The notes under the pieces: generated by a model | Told to the model about the DNA's origin: nothing | The model's database searches: none | What the model saw: only the letters and a program-made list of their open reading frames with translations | Translations under genes and position numbers: made by a program | NCBI GenBank assembly: GCA_027293665.1 | Contig: JAPUFN010000333.1 | Location: forward strand, 1 to 5,742 | Direction: 5' to 3' | DNA length: 5,742 nucleotides | Source: Gammaproteobacteria bacterium | GTDB lineage: Bacteria > Pseudomonadota > Gammaproteobacteria > Pseudomonadales > Azotimanducaceae | In this document: positions 1 to 5,742 of the stretch, piece by piece | Numbering within the stretch: the stretch's first letter is position 1 | Layout: each line of letters starts with the position of its first letter

Positions 1-1
1 C

Positions 2-262
2 CGGGAAGTACTGGAAGAGGTTGGGCTGCAGCTACACAACCTCAAGTATCTGGGTTCGCAGAGCTGGCCGTTCCCCAACTCGCTGATGCTGGGATTTCAT
101 GCGCAGTACGCGGGTGGTGATATCGTCTGTCAGGAGGCAGAGATTGCCGATGCCAGGTGGTTCGCGATTGACGATTTACCCAACGTGCCGCCGAAGACGG
201 CAATTTCCCGCTGGCTGATCGATGCCTTCATCGATGAGGTCACGGCCGGCCGGCAGAGCTGA
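2..262 (+). CDS. nudC: NADH pyrophosphatase, NudC-like Nudix hydrolase (3' end only)
   Basis: This is the C-terminal 86 residues of a Nudix hydrolase; the start lies left of the window. The fragment opens inside the Nudix box with REVLEEVGL, which fits the REUXEEXGU half of the motif whose glutamates bind the catalytic metal. At residues 19-27 it carries SQSWPFPNS followed by LMLGF, the signature that separates NudC-type NADH pyrophosphatases (SQPWPFPxS) from other Nudix enzymes. The tail (GGDIV, acidic EAEIADARWF, DDLP, PP near the end) also lines up with E. coli NudC as I recall it. Family members cleave NADH to NMNH and AMP, and E. coli NudC also removes NAD caps from RNA. One oddity is the signature's third position, usually Pro and here Ser. 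The Nudix glycine and the zinc-ribbon region typical of NudC are outside the window. The gene converges on the SCP2-like gene 14 bases away. The family call is firm; exact substrate is inferred. Confidence 0.9.
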   Translation, partial: REVLEEVGLQLHNLKYLGSQSWPFPNSLMLGFHAQYAGGDIVCQEAEIADARWFAIDDLPNVPPKTAISRWLIDAFIDEVTAGRQS

Positions 263-276
263 GCGGAGGACTGGAT

Positions 277-615
277 TCATTCCACAGGCGTTTGCGGCAA
301 GCTGCCGCTTTGAAACATGGCCATCAGCGCGAATGCCCACATCAGATAGCCGTCTGCACGAAACTGGCCCGCCATGAATGCATCAAACGCGTTCGCCTGG
401 CCGGACAGCAGTGCCCAGGCGATGTCCACACTTTCGAAGAAAAACGTCGCGTCAGGCGAGTTCTCATAACCGTCAGCAAAGTTCAGCTCGCCGTCCGCGA
501 CCTGGAAAGTCAGCTCCTCATCGCCAATCGCAAGGCGGAACGTAGCATCGAGTCCGGCGCTCGCGGGGGGGTGGAAAGTCGCTTCGAGATGGGCTTGCAG
601 TGCACTTAATGCCAT
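277..615 (-). CDS. SCP2 sterol-binding domain protein (small lipid-carrier family)
   Basis: This 112-residue protein is essentially a single SCP2 (sterol carrier protein 2) domain. The family pattern is visible in order: an N-terminal helix (LSALQAHLEATF), beta strands around ATFRLAIGDEELTFQVADGE, then a strand (DATFFFES) and the conserved stretch ALLSGQANAFDAFMAGQFRADG (residues 68-89), followed by a hydrophobic C-terminal helix (LMWAFALMAMF). SCP2 domains bind lipids or acyl-CoA in a hydrophobic tunnel. There is no signal peptide, so a cytosolic protein is expected. The cargo cannot be read from the sequence. The ATG start is preceded by GTGAGA seven bases upstream, a weak but usable ribosome site, and the N-terminus fits the usual domain start. 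The gene is divergent from sohB and convergent with the nudC-like gene, so it is probably transcribed alone. Confidence 0.82.
   Translation of the reverse strand: MALSALQAHLEATFHPPASAGLDATFRLAIGDEELTFQVADGELNFADGYENSPDATFFFESVDIAWALLSGQANAFDAFMAGQFRADGYLMWAFALMAMFQSGSLPQTPVE
294..311 (+). terminator. Possible weak hairpin terminator for the nudC-like gene
   Basis: A perfect 6-bp stem (GCGGCA, loop AGC, TGCCGC) is followed by three T residues, 31 bases after the nudC-like stop. It lies inside the 3' end of the opposing SCP2-like gene, where it encodes part of the SGSLPQ tail, so the repeat may be coding coincidence. The short stem and T-tract make it a weak intrinsic terminator at best, and only for the + strand: read the other way, the hairpin is followed by A residues. 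Confidence 0.3.
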
Positions 616-687
616 CGCGCTATCTCACAGCGAATTTCCGTGAGTTGCAAGTTGCGAACGCGAGGCTTCAGCGCCACGCAGCCCCGG

Positions 688-716
688 TAGACGCACAATC
701 GCCAATTCAGTACTGT
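688..716 (+). promoter_or_regulatory. Candidate sigma70-type promoter for sohB-acuI
   Basis: Inside the 132-base spacer between the divergent SCP2-like gene and sohB, TAGACG (688-693, 4 of 6 to TTGACA) and TACTGT (711-716, 3 of 6 to TATAAT, with the key first, second and last bases kept) are 17 bases apart. Transcription would begin near 723 and leave about 25 bases of leader before the sohB ATG. This is a consensus match by eye only. I found no comparably good pair for the leftward SCP2-like gene and no clear operator palindrome in the spacer. Confidence 0.25.
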
Positions 717-747
717 AGCGCGCTCTTCGCCATGACAGTCGCAAAAT

Positions 748-1770
748 ATGGAGTATCTCTACGAGTACCTGATGTTTCTCGCCCAGGCCGTAACCGTGGT
801 GGTCGCCATTATGCTCATTCTGTCGGCCGTTACATCGTTGAGTCTCAAGCGGCAACATGGCGAACACGGTCATCTCGAAGTCCGCAAGCTTAACGACAGT
901 CTCCAGCAACTCAAGGACGGCGTGCGCCATGCGATGCTGGACCCCGCCAGTTTCAAGAAACAACACAAAGCCGACACCAAAGCCGCAAAACGCGAAGCGA
1001 AGGCGAGCCGCAAGCACTCAGACCAGGCGAAGAACAGAACTTTCGTCGTCGATTTCAAAGGCGACCTGCAGGCATCCAGGGTCGATCATCTGCGTACGGA
1101 AATCACCGCGATTCTGACGATGGCGGAGAAAGACGATGAGGTGGTGGTCCGGCTGGAAAGCCCGGGCGGTGCGGTGCATGGATATGGCCTGGCCGCCTCG
1201 CAACTCGATCGAATCCGCCAGCACGACGTGCCACTGGTGGTCGCTGTCGACAAGGTGGCTGCAAGTGGCGGATACCTCATGGCTGCAGTGGCGAACAAGA
1301 TTCTGGCGGCACCCTTTGCGGTGCTGGGTTCAATCGGCGTGATTGCGCAGATACCCAATGTCCACCGCCTGCTCAAGAAACACGACGTCGATGTCGAGAT
1401 CCTGACGGCCGGCAAATATAAGAGAACGTTGACGGTGCTCGGCGAAAATACCGAAGAAGGGCGCGCAAAATTTCTCGAAGAACTCGAAGAAGTCCACTCG
1501 CTGTTCCAGGAGTTCGTCGGTTCACGACGTCCGCAATTGAACATGGATGAAGTCGCCACTGGCGAGGCATGGTACGGACAACGCGCGATCGATCGGGCGC
1601 TGGTCGATGAAATCAGCACAAGTGATGAGTACCTGACTCAAGCCTGCGCTGAGCGCGATGTCTTCGAGGTCCAATGGGTCGAACACAAAAAACCGATTGA
1701 ACGTCTGCTGGCCTACGCCGAGGGTACGCTGGGCCGGATGCTGGAAAAGATCGGCTTTGGCCAGAGATAG
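748..1770 (+). CDS. sohB: SohB, inner-membrane S49-family serine protease
   Basis: This 340-residue protein is close to the E. coli SohB length (about 349) and matches it through nearly every motif. It has one N-terminal membrane anchor (about residues 8-33), then a Lys/Ala-rich charged linker (about 69-97), then the S49 (signal peptide peptidase A-like) protease domain. That domain shows LDFKG-like VVDFKGDLQ (100-108), RLESPGGAVHGYGLAASQL (135-153), DKVAASGGYLMA (168-179) with the likely nucleophile Ser173, GSIGVIAQ (194-201), AGKYKRTLT (221-229) with the likely general base Lys225, and ATGEAWYG (270-277). The 52-residue Ser-Lys spacing equals that of Bacillus SppA as I recall it (Ser147/Lys199), which supports a Ser-Lys dyad. 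Physiological substrates are poorly known; multicopy E. coli sohB suppresses loss of the periplasmic protease DegP. The ATG gives the N-terminus MEYLYEYLMFLAQ, which aligns with the E. coli start, although no strong Shine-Dalgarno precedes it. acuI follows after 21 bases. Confidence 0.95.
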   Translation: MEYLYEYLMFLAQAVTVVVAIMLILSAVTSLSLKRQHGEHGHLEVRKLNDSLQQLKDGVRHAMLDPASFKKQHKADTKAAKREAKASRKHSDQAKNRTFVVDFKGDLQASRVDHLRTEITAILTMAEKDDEVVVRLESPGGAVHGYGLAASQLDRIRQHDVPLVVAVDKVAASGGYLMAAVANKILAAPFAVLGSIGVIAQIPNVHRLLKKHDVDVEILTAGKYKRTLTVLGENTEEGRAKFLEELEEVHSLFQEFVGSRRPQLNMDEVATGEAWYGQRAIDRALVDEISTSDEYLTQACAERDVFEVQWVEHKKPIERLLAYAEGTLGRMLEKIGFGQR

Positions 1771-1791
1771 CACCACGACAGGGGACAACCG

Positions 1792-2778
1792 ATGAGTGAG
1801 TTTCGGGCACTACTGGTAGAAAAAACGGCGGATTCCTTCGAGCGCAGCGTTGTCGAGCGAACGACCGCAGACCTGCCTGATGGGGATGTGTTGATCGACG
1901 TCCGCTTTTCGTCACTGAACTACAAAGATGGAATGTCGGCGACGGGGAGTCCGGGCGTGACGCGCAACTACCCGCATACACCCGGAATTGATGCTGCAGG
2001 CGTCGTCATTGAAAGCACTGATGGAAAATTTACGCCTGGGGACGAGGTGATCGCCATTGGCTTCGATCTCGGCATGAACACCGCCGGTGGCTTCGGTCAG
2101 CGCATTCGTGTCCCGGCCGGATGGCTGGTCGCGCGACCCGACGGCCTGACGCTGGAAGAATCGATGATCATCGGTACTGCGGGTTTTACCGCCGCTCTTT
2201 GCATCCACAAGCTCGAGCATGTTGGCATGACGCCAGCTGCCGGTCCGGTGCTGGTGACCGGCGCGACCGGCGGTGTTGGCTCGGTCGCGGTGATGTTGCT
2301 CAGTAAGCTGGGTTACGCAGTGACCGCTGTCACGGGTAAGGAATCCCAGCATGGCTTCCTGCGTGATATTGGAGCAGCTGAAATTCTCTCCAGAGAACAG
2401 GCCCGTGAAGGCAGCGATCGGCCGCTGCTCAAAGAGATCTGGGGAGGTGCCGTGGACACCGTGGGCGGCGAGATTCTCTGGAATGCCGTCAAGGGTTTGC
2501 AGTACGGGCAGAGTCTGGCGGCCTGCGGACTGGTCGATTCGCCACAGATTTCGGCCACGGTGCTCCCTTTCATCCTGCGCCACGTCAATCTGCTGGGCAT
2601 AGACTCGGTGCAACTGCCGCTCACGCAGAAAGCAGAGATCTGGCAGAAACTGGCCGGTCCCTGGAAACCTGACGGGCTGGCGACGCTGAAGGAGACATTC
2701 ACCCTCGAGACGATTTCCAACGGCATCGACCGGATCCTTGCGGGAGAGATGGTGGGCCGCGGCGTGCTGGAACACTAA
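1792..2778 (+). CDS. acuI: AcuI/YhdH-family acrylyl-CoA reductase (NADPH)
   Basis: This 328-residue, zinc-independent medium-chain dehydrogenase/reductase is near the 324 of E. coli YhdH (AcuI). Family features, in order, are SSLNYKDGM (40-48), TPGIDAAGVV (63-72), PGDEVIAIGFDLG (82-94), the AGGFGQ stretch (98-103), the hallmark MIIGTAGFTAALC (125-137), the Rossmann nucleotide site VTGATGGVGSVAV (155-167), a C-terminal GIDSVQLP (269-276) and a final VGRGV. Members reduce acrylyl-CoA to propionyl-CoA with NADPH. This detoxifies acrylyl-CoA and is used in DMSP or acrylate breakdown where those pathways exist. The older label is YhdH/YhfP quinone oxidoreductase. The start is well set: AGGGGA lies six bases before the ATG. 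The gene is 21 bases downstream of sohB and probably shares its transcript. No DMSP-specific genes are in the window, so a housekeeping detoxification role is as likely as a catabolic one. Confidence 0.9.
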   Translation: MSEFRALLVEKTADSFERSVVERTTADLPDGDVLIDVRFSSLNYKDGMSATGSPGVTRNYPHTPGIDAAGVVIESTDGKFTPGDEVIAIGFDLGMNTAGGFGQRIRVPAGWLVARPDGLTLEESMIIGTAGFTAALCIHKLEHVGMTPAAGPVLVTGATGGVGSVAVMLLSKLGYAVTAVTGKESQHGFLRDIGAAEILSREQAREGSDRPLLKEIWGGAVDTVGGEILWNAVKGLQYGQSLAACGLVDSPQISATVLPFILRHVNLLGIDSVQLPLTQKAEIWQKLAGPWKPDGLATLKETFTLETISNGIDRILAGEMVGRGVLEH

Positions 2779-2789
2779 GATAAGGGGCC

Positions 2790-2832
2790 GAGTCCGGCGC
2801 CGGCCGGCACCCGCTACAGCTCAACCGGACTC
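2790..2832. terminator. Possible bidirectional terminator between acuI and the antiporter gene
   Basis: In the convergent spacer, GAGTCCGG (2790-2797) pairs perfectly with CCGGACTC (2825-2832) across a 27-base loop. The loop side also contains overlapping self-complementary GC blocks, CCGGCGCCGG (2794-2803) and CCGGCCGG (2800-2807), which could form alternative small hairpins. The right arm runs into the antiporter stop codon (2831-2833). Neither strand has a following T-tract, so this is not a textbook intrinsic terminator, but its position between two converging genes makes a transcription-ending or RNA-stabilising role plausible. Confidence 0.4.
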
Positions 2833-4003
2833 AGTCGCGCCGCAACTCTGCGGAAAGCGCAATTGGGCTCGGGTAGCGGAAGACGACAATGTAGCTGGAG
2901 ATCAACAGCGTCATCACAGTTGCGCCCTGGATGACGTGTGCGGCTTCGACGCTGAGTATTGCGGCACCGGCCGCAACGTAACTCACAAGCAGCGAAAATT
3001 CACTCGCCTGACCGAGTCGATAACCGACTTCCCAGGATGTCTTCGATTCTTCACCCTGCCATTTGAGCAGCAGTGCAAACGTTCCAGGCTTTATGGCAAT
3101 AAGTGCCAGCGCTAACAGCAGAGTTGGCAGAAAAACTTCCAGCAACAGCACGACATTCAGGCCCGCGCCAACGGAGAAGAAAAACAACACCAGAAAAAAG
3201 TCCCGCAATGGCCTCAGACTTTCTGCAATGTATTGGGATATCGGGCTCGTTGCCAGCGACACACCCGCGATGAATGCACCAATCTCGAACGAAAGACCCG
3301 CATAGTTTGCGATGCTTGCAACACCAAGGCACCAACCCAGGGCGAGTAGAAAAATGAATTCGTGGAAGGCGTCGAACTTAGCTATGAGCGGCAGCAGTAC
3401 AAAGCGCACGCCGAATACTGCGCCTACTGCGATGACGGGGAGCGCAAGCATTGCCACACCCAGACTCTGCAGGGTCGCAGACGCCGAGTCTGCGGTGCTT
3501 GCGAGAAACACCAACACGAGGATGGCGACGAGATCCTGAATCAACAGCAGGCTGATCACGATCTCGCCGATGTGGCGATGATGCAACACCGTCGTTGGCA
3601 GCAGTTTGATGCCGATGATGGTGCTCGAAAACGTGACCGCGATACCCGTTACGATTGCCTCGCCGATCGTGAAATCGAATGCGAGCATCAAACCGAACCC
3701 GACGCCGAAGAACACGGCCATGGAGACAAGGGCGGTCAACAGACCTTCGCCAGCCATGTTTTTCATTTTCGCCGGTGGCAGATCGAGTCCGACGAGAAAG
3801 AGCAGGAAGATAATGCCGATCTCGGCAATTTCCGAGAGAAGGTCGGGGTCGGCTACGAGCGCCAGACCGTAGGGACCCAACAGACAGCCAATGGCGATGT
3901 AGGCGACGAGTAGAGGTTGGCGCGTATACAGAGCAACGGTCGCAAGCACGGCTGCGCCCGCAAAGATCAGAAAGAAAGACTCTACAATTCCAGTGCTAAG
4001 CAC
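2831..4003 (-). CDS. CPA2-family cation:proton antiporter (KefB/C-like membrane domain, no RCK domain)
   Basis: This 390-residue, almost wholly hydrophobic protein has about 11-13 membrane segments typical of monovalent cation:proton antiporter-2 transporters. Numbered from the GTG start, family motifs are QPLLVAYIAIGCLLGP (29-44), LLFLVGLDL (67-75), the TFSSTIIGIKLL stretch (124-135), LLLIQDLVAI (152-161) with the conserved Gln156-Asp157 pair of the ion site, LSFEIGAFIAGVSLA (237-251), RDFFLVLFFFSVGAGLN (267-283) and GQASEFSLL (331-339). It probably exchanges K+ or Na+ for H+ across the inner membrane. It ends at about 390 residues with no TrkA-N/RCK nucleotide-binding domain, so it resembles the shorter, non-KefC members. 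An in-frame ATG at 4075 would add 24 non-membrane residues but overlap the DUF934 gene by 80 bases. I prefer GTG at 4001-4003, which overlaps the upstream stop by only 8 bases; GGAG sits just two bases before it, so reinitiation after the upstream gene is likely. Ion specificity is not determinable. Confidence 0.88.
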   Translation of the reverse strand: MLSTGIVESFFLIFAGAAVLATVALYTRQPLLVAYIAIGCLLGPYGLALVADPDLLSEIAEIGIIFLLFLVGLDLPPAKMKNMAGEGLLTALVSMAVFFGVGFGLMLAFDFTIGEAIVTGIAVTFSSTIIGIKLLPTTVLHHRHIGEIVISLLLIQDLVAILVLVFLASTADSASATLQSLGVAMLALPVIAVGAVFGVRFVLLPLIAKFDAFHEFIFLLALGWCLGVASIANYAGLSFEIGAFIAGVSLATSPISQYIAESLRPLRDFFLVLFFFSVGAGLNVVLLLEVFLPTLLLALALIAIKPGTFALLLKWQGEESKTSWEVGYRLGQASEFSLLVSYVAAGAAILSVEAAHVIQGATVMTLLISSYIVVFRYPSPIALSAELRRD

Positions 4004-4466
4004 CTCTCCGAATCCGCCGATATGCCGGTTTAGGTTCCAGCACGGAAGCTTGATAGTAATCGGAGTAGGGTGCAAGTGCGCTTTGCTCGACGGTGCTCGT
4101 CCCGCTACGCTCCTGGGGCATCAGAAACGTATCGAAGCCACAGCGCTTCATGTAGTGCAGCAGGTCGGGATGGACGTCGCCCGTTGCCCGTAGCTCTCCC
4201 GTGTACTGGTAACGTGAACGCAGCAGCACGGCCAGCGACAAACCTCGACCGTCAGCGAACGCCGGGAAATCAATGGCGATGATGGGCGCCTTCGTGAATG
4301 CCTGCGTTGGTTCTGCATCAACATCGAGGATCAGTCCATCGCCGGAATCCGGTGACCATGCATCCTGCGTCGCGAATCGAATGCCGCCTGCAGCACCGGC
4401 GCCATTGCTGATACTGTTTTCGATCATTATGCCTTCTTTGTTCAACAGGTTACTCAGCGTTGACAT
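3996..4466 (-). CDS. DUF934 family protein, sulfite-reductase-associated
   Basis: This 156-residue protein has the DUF934 core: PIIAIDFPAFADGRGLSLA (about 61-79), LLRSRYQYTGELRATGDV (81-98), then HPDLLHYMKRCGFDTFLM (99-116), with a C-terminal YSDYYQASV (134-142). DUF934 genes commonly follow cysI in proteobacteria, which fits here. The biochemical function is not established; a role in assembling or supporting assimilatory sulfite reductase is inferred from gene neighbourhood alone. No signal peptide or membrane segment is seen, so it should be cytosolic. The ATG at 4464-4466 is chosen because AAGGAG lies seven bases upstream, inside the last codons of cysI; the two genes then overlap by 17 bases. 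A second in-frame ATG at 4425-4427 (143 residues, N-terminus MIENSISNG) also has an AGAAGG site four bases upstream and cannot be excluded. The first 30 or so residues match the family poorly, so they do not settle the choice. Confidence 0.88.
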   Translation of the reverse strand: MSTLSNLLNKEGIMIENSISNGAGAAGGIRFATQDAWSPDSGDGLILDVDAEPTQAFTKAPIIAIDFPAFADGRGLSLAVLLRSRYQYTGELRATGDVHPDLLHYMKRCGFDTFLMPQERSGTSTVEQSALAPYSDYYQASVLEPKPAYRRIRRGA

Positions 4467-5742
4467 ACACACGCTCCTTGAAAGGTTCGATACCGATTCG
4501 CCGGTAGCAGTGGAGAAAGGATTCATCCTCGAGGCGCTTTTCGACAAATGTATCGAGAATCGTGCGCAGGACAGTAGTCACGTCAGCGCGGGAAAAAGAC
4601 GGGCCGATGATTTTTCCCAGCGCGGAACGTTCGCCCTGCTGACCTGCATGGCCGCCTAATGAAATCTGATAAAATTCGCTGCCTTTCTTATCGACCCCCA
4701 GAATGCCGATATGACCGACGTGATGATGGCCGCAGGCGTTCATGCAACCCGAGATATTCAGGTCGATCTGGCCGATATCGTGCTGGTAATCGTAGTCGGC
4801 AAACTCGCGCTGAATGGCTTCGGCAACGGGTATGGATTTTGCGTTTGCCAGTGAGCAGTAGTCGCCACCCGGGCAGCAGATTATGTCCGACAGCAAGCCG
4901 ACATTACTGGTGCCCAGTTGCATAGCAACGGCTTTGTCCCATAACTCGAAAAGACTTGCAGCCGGCACGTCGGGGAGCACGAAATTCTGTTCGTGGCTGA
5001 TCCTGATCTCACCGAAGCCGTAGGCGTCAGCCCAGTCCGCTACCGCGTCAATCTGGATGTCTGAAACGTCACCGGGCGGCACGCCGGTGATTTTGGTCGA
5101 TAGCGTGACAATGCTGTAGCCGTCGACTCGATGCGCCGCTACGTTATTTTCCACCCAGCGGCTGAAGACAGGCTCCGCCAGACGCTTCTCTGCGAGTTGG
5201 TCTGCGATTTGTCCTGGCTCAAAATCCGCTACGGGATACTCGGGCGGCAGGAAGTGCGCTTCCATGCGGGCAATTTCCGCTTCCGGCAGCAGACTCGCGG
5301 AATTCTCGAGATGCGACCATTCCTCGTCTACCTTGGCGCGGAAGCCATCTGCCGTCATCGCCCTGACCAGAATCTTGATGCGTGCCTTGTACTTGTTGTC
5401 TCTGCGGCCGTAGCGGTTGTAGACCCGCATGATGGCTTCCAGATACGTCAACAGGTGTTGCACGGGCAAGGCGGTACGGATGGTTTCGCCAATCACCGGC
5501 GTGCGGCCCAGACCGCCGCCGACGATGACATCGAAGACTACCTGGTGGTCTGCATCGTGGTAGACGCGCAGGCCAATGTCGTGAACGTCTATGGCGGCGC
5601 GGTCGTCACTGGCTCCGGTCACGGCTATCTTGAATTTGCGCGGCAGCCAGTCGAATTCGGGATGAGAGGTCGACCATTGCCGAATGAGTTCGCAGTACGG
5701 ACGTGGATCAACCACTTCGTCTTTTGCCACACCTGCGAACTG
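4450..5742 (-). CDS. cysI: Assimilatory sulfite reductase hemoprotein, CysI-type (N-terminus beyond window)
   Basis: These are the C-terminal 430 residues of a siroheme/[4Fe-4S] sulfite (nitrite/sulfite) reductase. The reading frame stays open to the right edge (Gln-Phe-Ala-Gly precede the GTG at 5728-5730), so that GTG is an internal valine, not the start. The family is usually about 550-570 residues, so about a quarter is missing. Numbered from the edge, visible parts are DPRPYCELIRQWS (12-24), LPRKFKIAVTG (33-43), the siroheme-contact GGGLGRTP (75-82), RYGRRDNKYKARIKILV (110-126), CPGGDYC (290-296, the CX5C cluster motif), and SGCMNACGHH (331-340, the CX3C motif). All four cluster cysteines are present, so the enzyme should be active. 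It reduces sulfite to sulfide with six electrons in the cytosol; the electron donor (NADPH-flavoprotein or ferredoxin) cannot be told from this part. A nitrite reductase role is possible, but the DUF934 partner favours sulfite. Confidence 0.92.
   Translation of the reverse strand, partial: QFAGVAKDEVVDPRPYCELIRQWSTSHPEFDWLPRKFKIAVTGASDDRAAIDVHDIGLRVYHDADHQVVFDVIVGGGLGRTPVIGETIRTALPVQHLLTYLEAIMRVYNRYGRRDNKYKARIKILVRAMTADGFRAKVDEEWSHLENSASLLPEAEIARMEAHFLPPEYPVADFEPGQIADQLAEKRLAEPVFSRWVENNVAAHRVDGYSIVTLSTKITGVPPGDVSDIQIDAVADWADAYGFGEIRISHEQNFVLPDVPAASLFELWDKAVAMQLGTSNVGLLSDIICCPGGDYCSLANAKSIPVAEAIQREFADYDYQHDIGQIDLNISGCMNACGHHHVGHIGILGVDKKGSEFYQISLGGHAGQQGERSALGKIIGPSFSRADVTTVLRTILDTFVEKRLEDESFLHCYRRIGIEPFKERVYVNAE
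4474..4479 (-). promoter_or_regulatory. Ribosome binding site supporting the DUF934 gene start
   Basis: On the minus strand this reads AAGGAG and is followed by a 7-base spacer and ATG (4464-4466). It lies within the codons for the Phe-Lys-Glu-Arg stretch near the end of cysI, so the downstream gene would be loaded while cysI is still being translated. A competing site, AGAAGG at 4432-4437, precedes the alternative ATG at 4425-4427 by only four bases. Confidence 0.6.

Noticed and set aside
643..655. Direct GTTGC repeat in the sohB/SCP2-like spacer as a possible operator
   Set aside because: Two 5-base copies 7 bases apart (starting at 644 and 651) are too short to separate from chance, and no dyad symmetry or third copy was seen.
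1086..1619. A 177-codon open frame on the - strand across sohB
   Set aside because: It is Ser/Arg-rich with no motif, and it lies opposite the catalytic core of sohB, which accounts for the sequence constraint.
1912..2775. A 287-codon open frame on the - strand across acuI
   Set aside because: It is a mirror of the strongly supported acuI frame. The translation shows no recognisable motif and there is no independent start signal.
3362..3913. A 183-codon open frame on the + strand, antisense to the antiporter gene
   Set aside because: Its product is dominated by His, Gln, Glu, Asp and Arg with no fold-like pattern, as expected when hydrophobic membrane codons are read in antisense. The opposite strand carries a clear transporter.
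5728..5730. GTG as the start codon of the sulfite reductase gene
   Set aside because: The frame continues open to the window edge, and the residues before it (Gln-Phe-Ala-Gly) look like the family sequence. The first quarter of the enzyme is missing, so this is an internal valine.
1..5742. Mobile element, CRISPR array, toxin-antitoxin, phage or defence genes
   Set aside because: All coding space is taken by recognisable housekeeping families. I saw no transposase or integrase motifs, no repeat-spacer pattern and no terminal inverted repeats.

Overview
The window reads as ordinary chromosomal DNA of a moderately GC-rich gammaproteobacterium. The evidence is a SohB protein that follows the Escherichia coli form almost motif for motif, an AcuI/YhdH-type reductase, a NudC-type Nudix hydrolase, and a sulfite reductase followed by a DUF934 gene. 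I cannot place it at genus level from sequence alone. Coding is dense. I see no mobile element, CRISPR array, tRNA or rRNA, and no stretch of 300 bases lacks a gene.

Layout. 1-262 (+) is the 3' end of a nudC-like NADH pyrophosphatase gene, cut by the window edge. It converges, with a 14-base gap, on a small SCP2-type sterol/lipid-carrier gene (277-615, -). A 132-base divergent spacer (616-747) then separates that gene from a two-gene + strand unit: sohB (748-1770), an inner-membrane S49 serine protease, and acuI (1792-2778), an NADPH-dependent acrylyl-CoA reductase of the medium-chain dehydrogenase superfamily. A 52-base GC-rich convergent spacer holds an imperfect hairpin that may terminate both sides. 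The rest of the window is one minus-strand unit, read from the right edge: cysI (4450 to beyond 5742, N-terminus missing), a DUF934 gene (3996-4466) overlapping the end of cysI, and a CPA2-type cation:proton antiporter (2831-4003) overlapping the end of the DUF934 gene by 8 bases if its GTG start is right.

How the genes relate. cysI and DUF934 are a known assimilatory sulfate-reduction pairing: sulfite is reduced to sulfide on siroheme and a [4Fe-4S] cluster, and the DUF934 protein is an uncharacterised partner. The tightly packed antiporter behind them is the least expected part of the layout. sohB and acuI look co-transcribed (21-base gap, good Shine-Dalgarno for acuI) but have no obvious shared pathway.

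I did not find a clearly novel biological system. The points most worth checking are the cysI-DUF934-antiporter coupling, a Pro-to-Ser change in the NADH-pyrophosphatase signature, and several start-codon choices.
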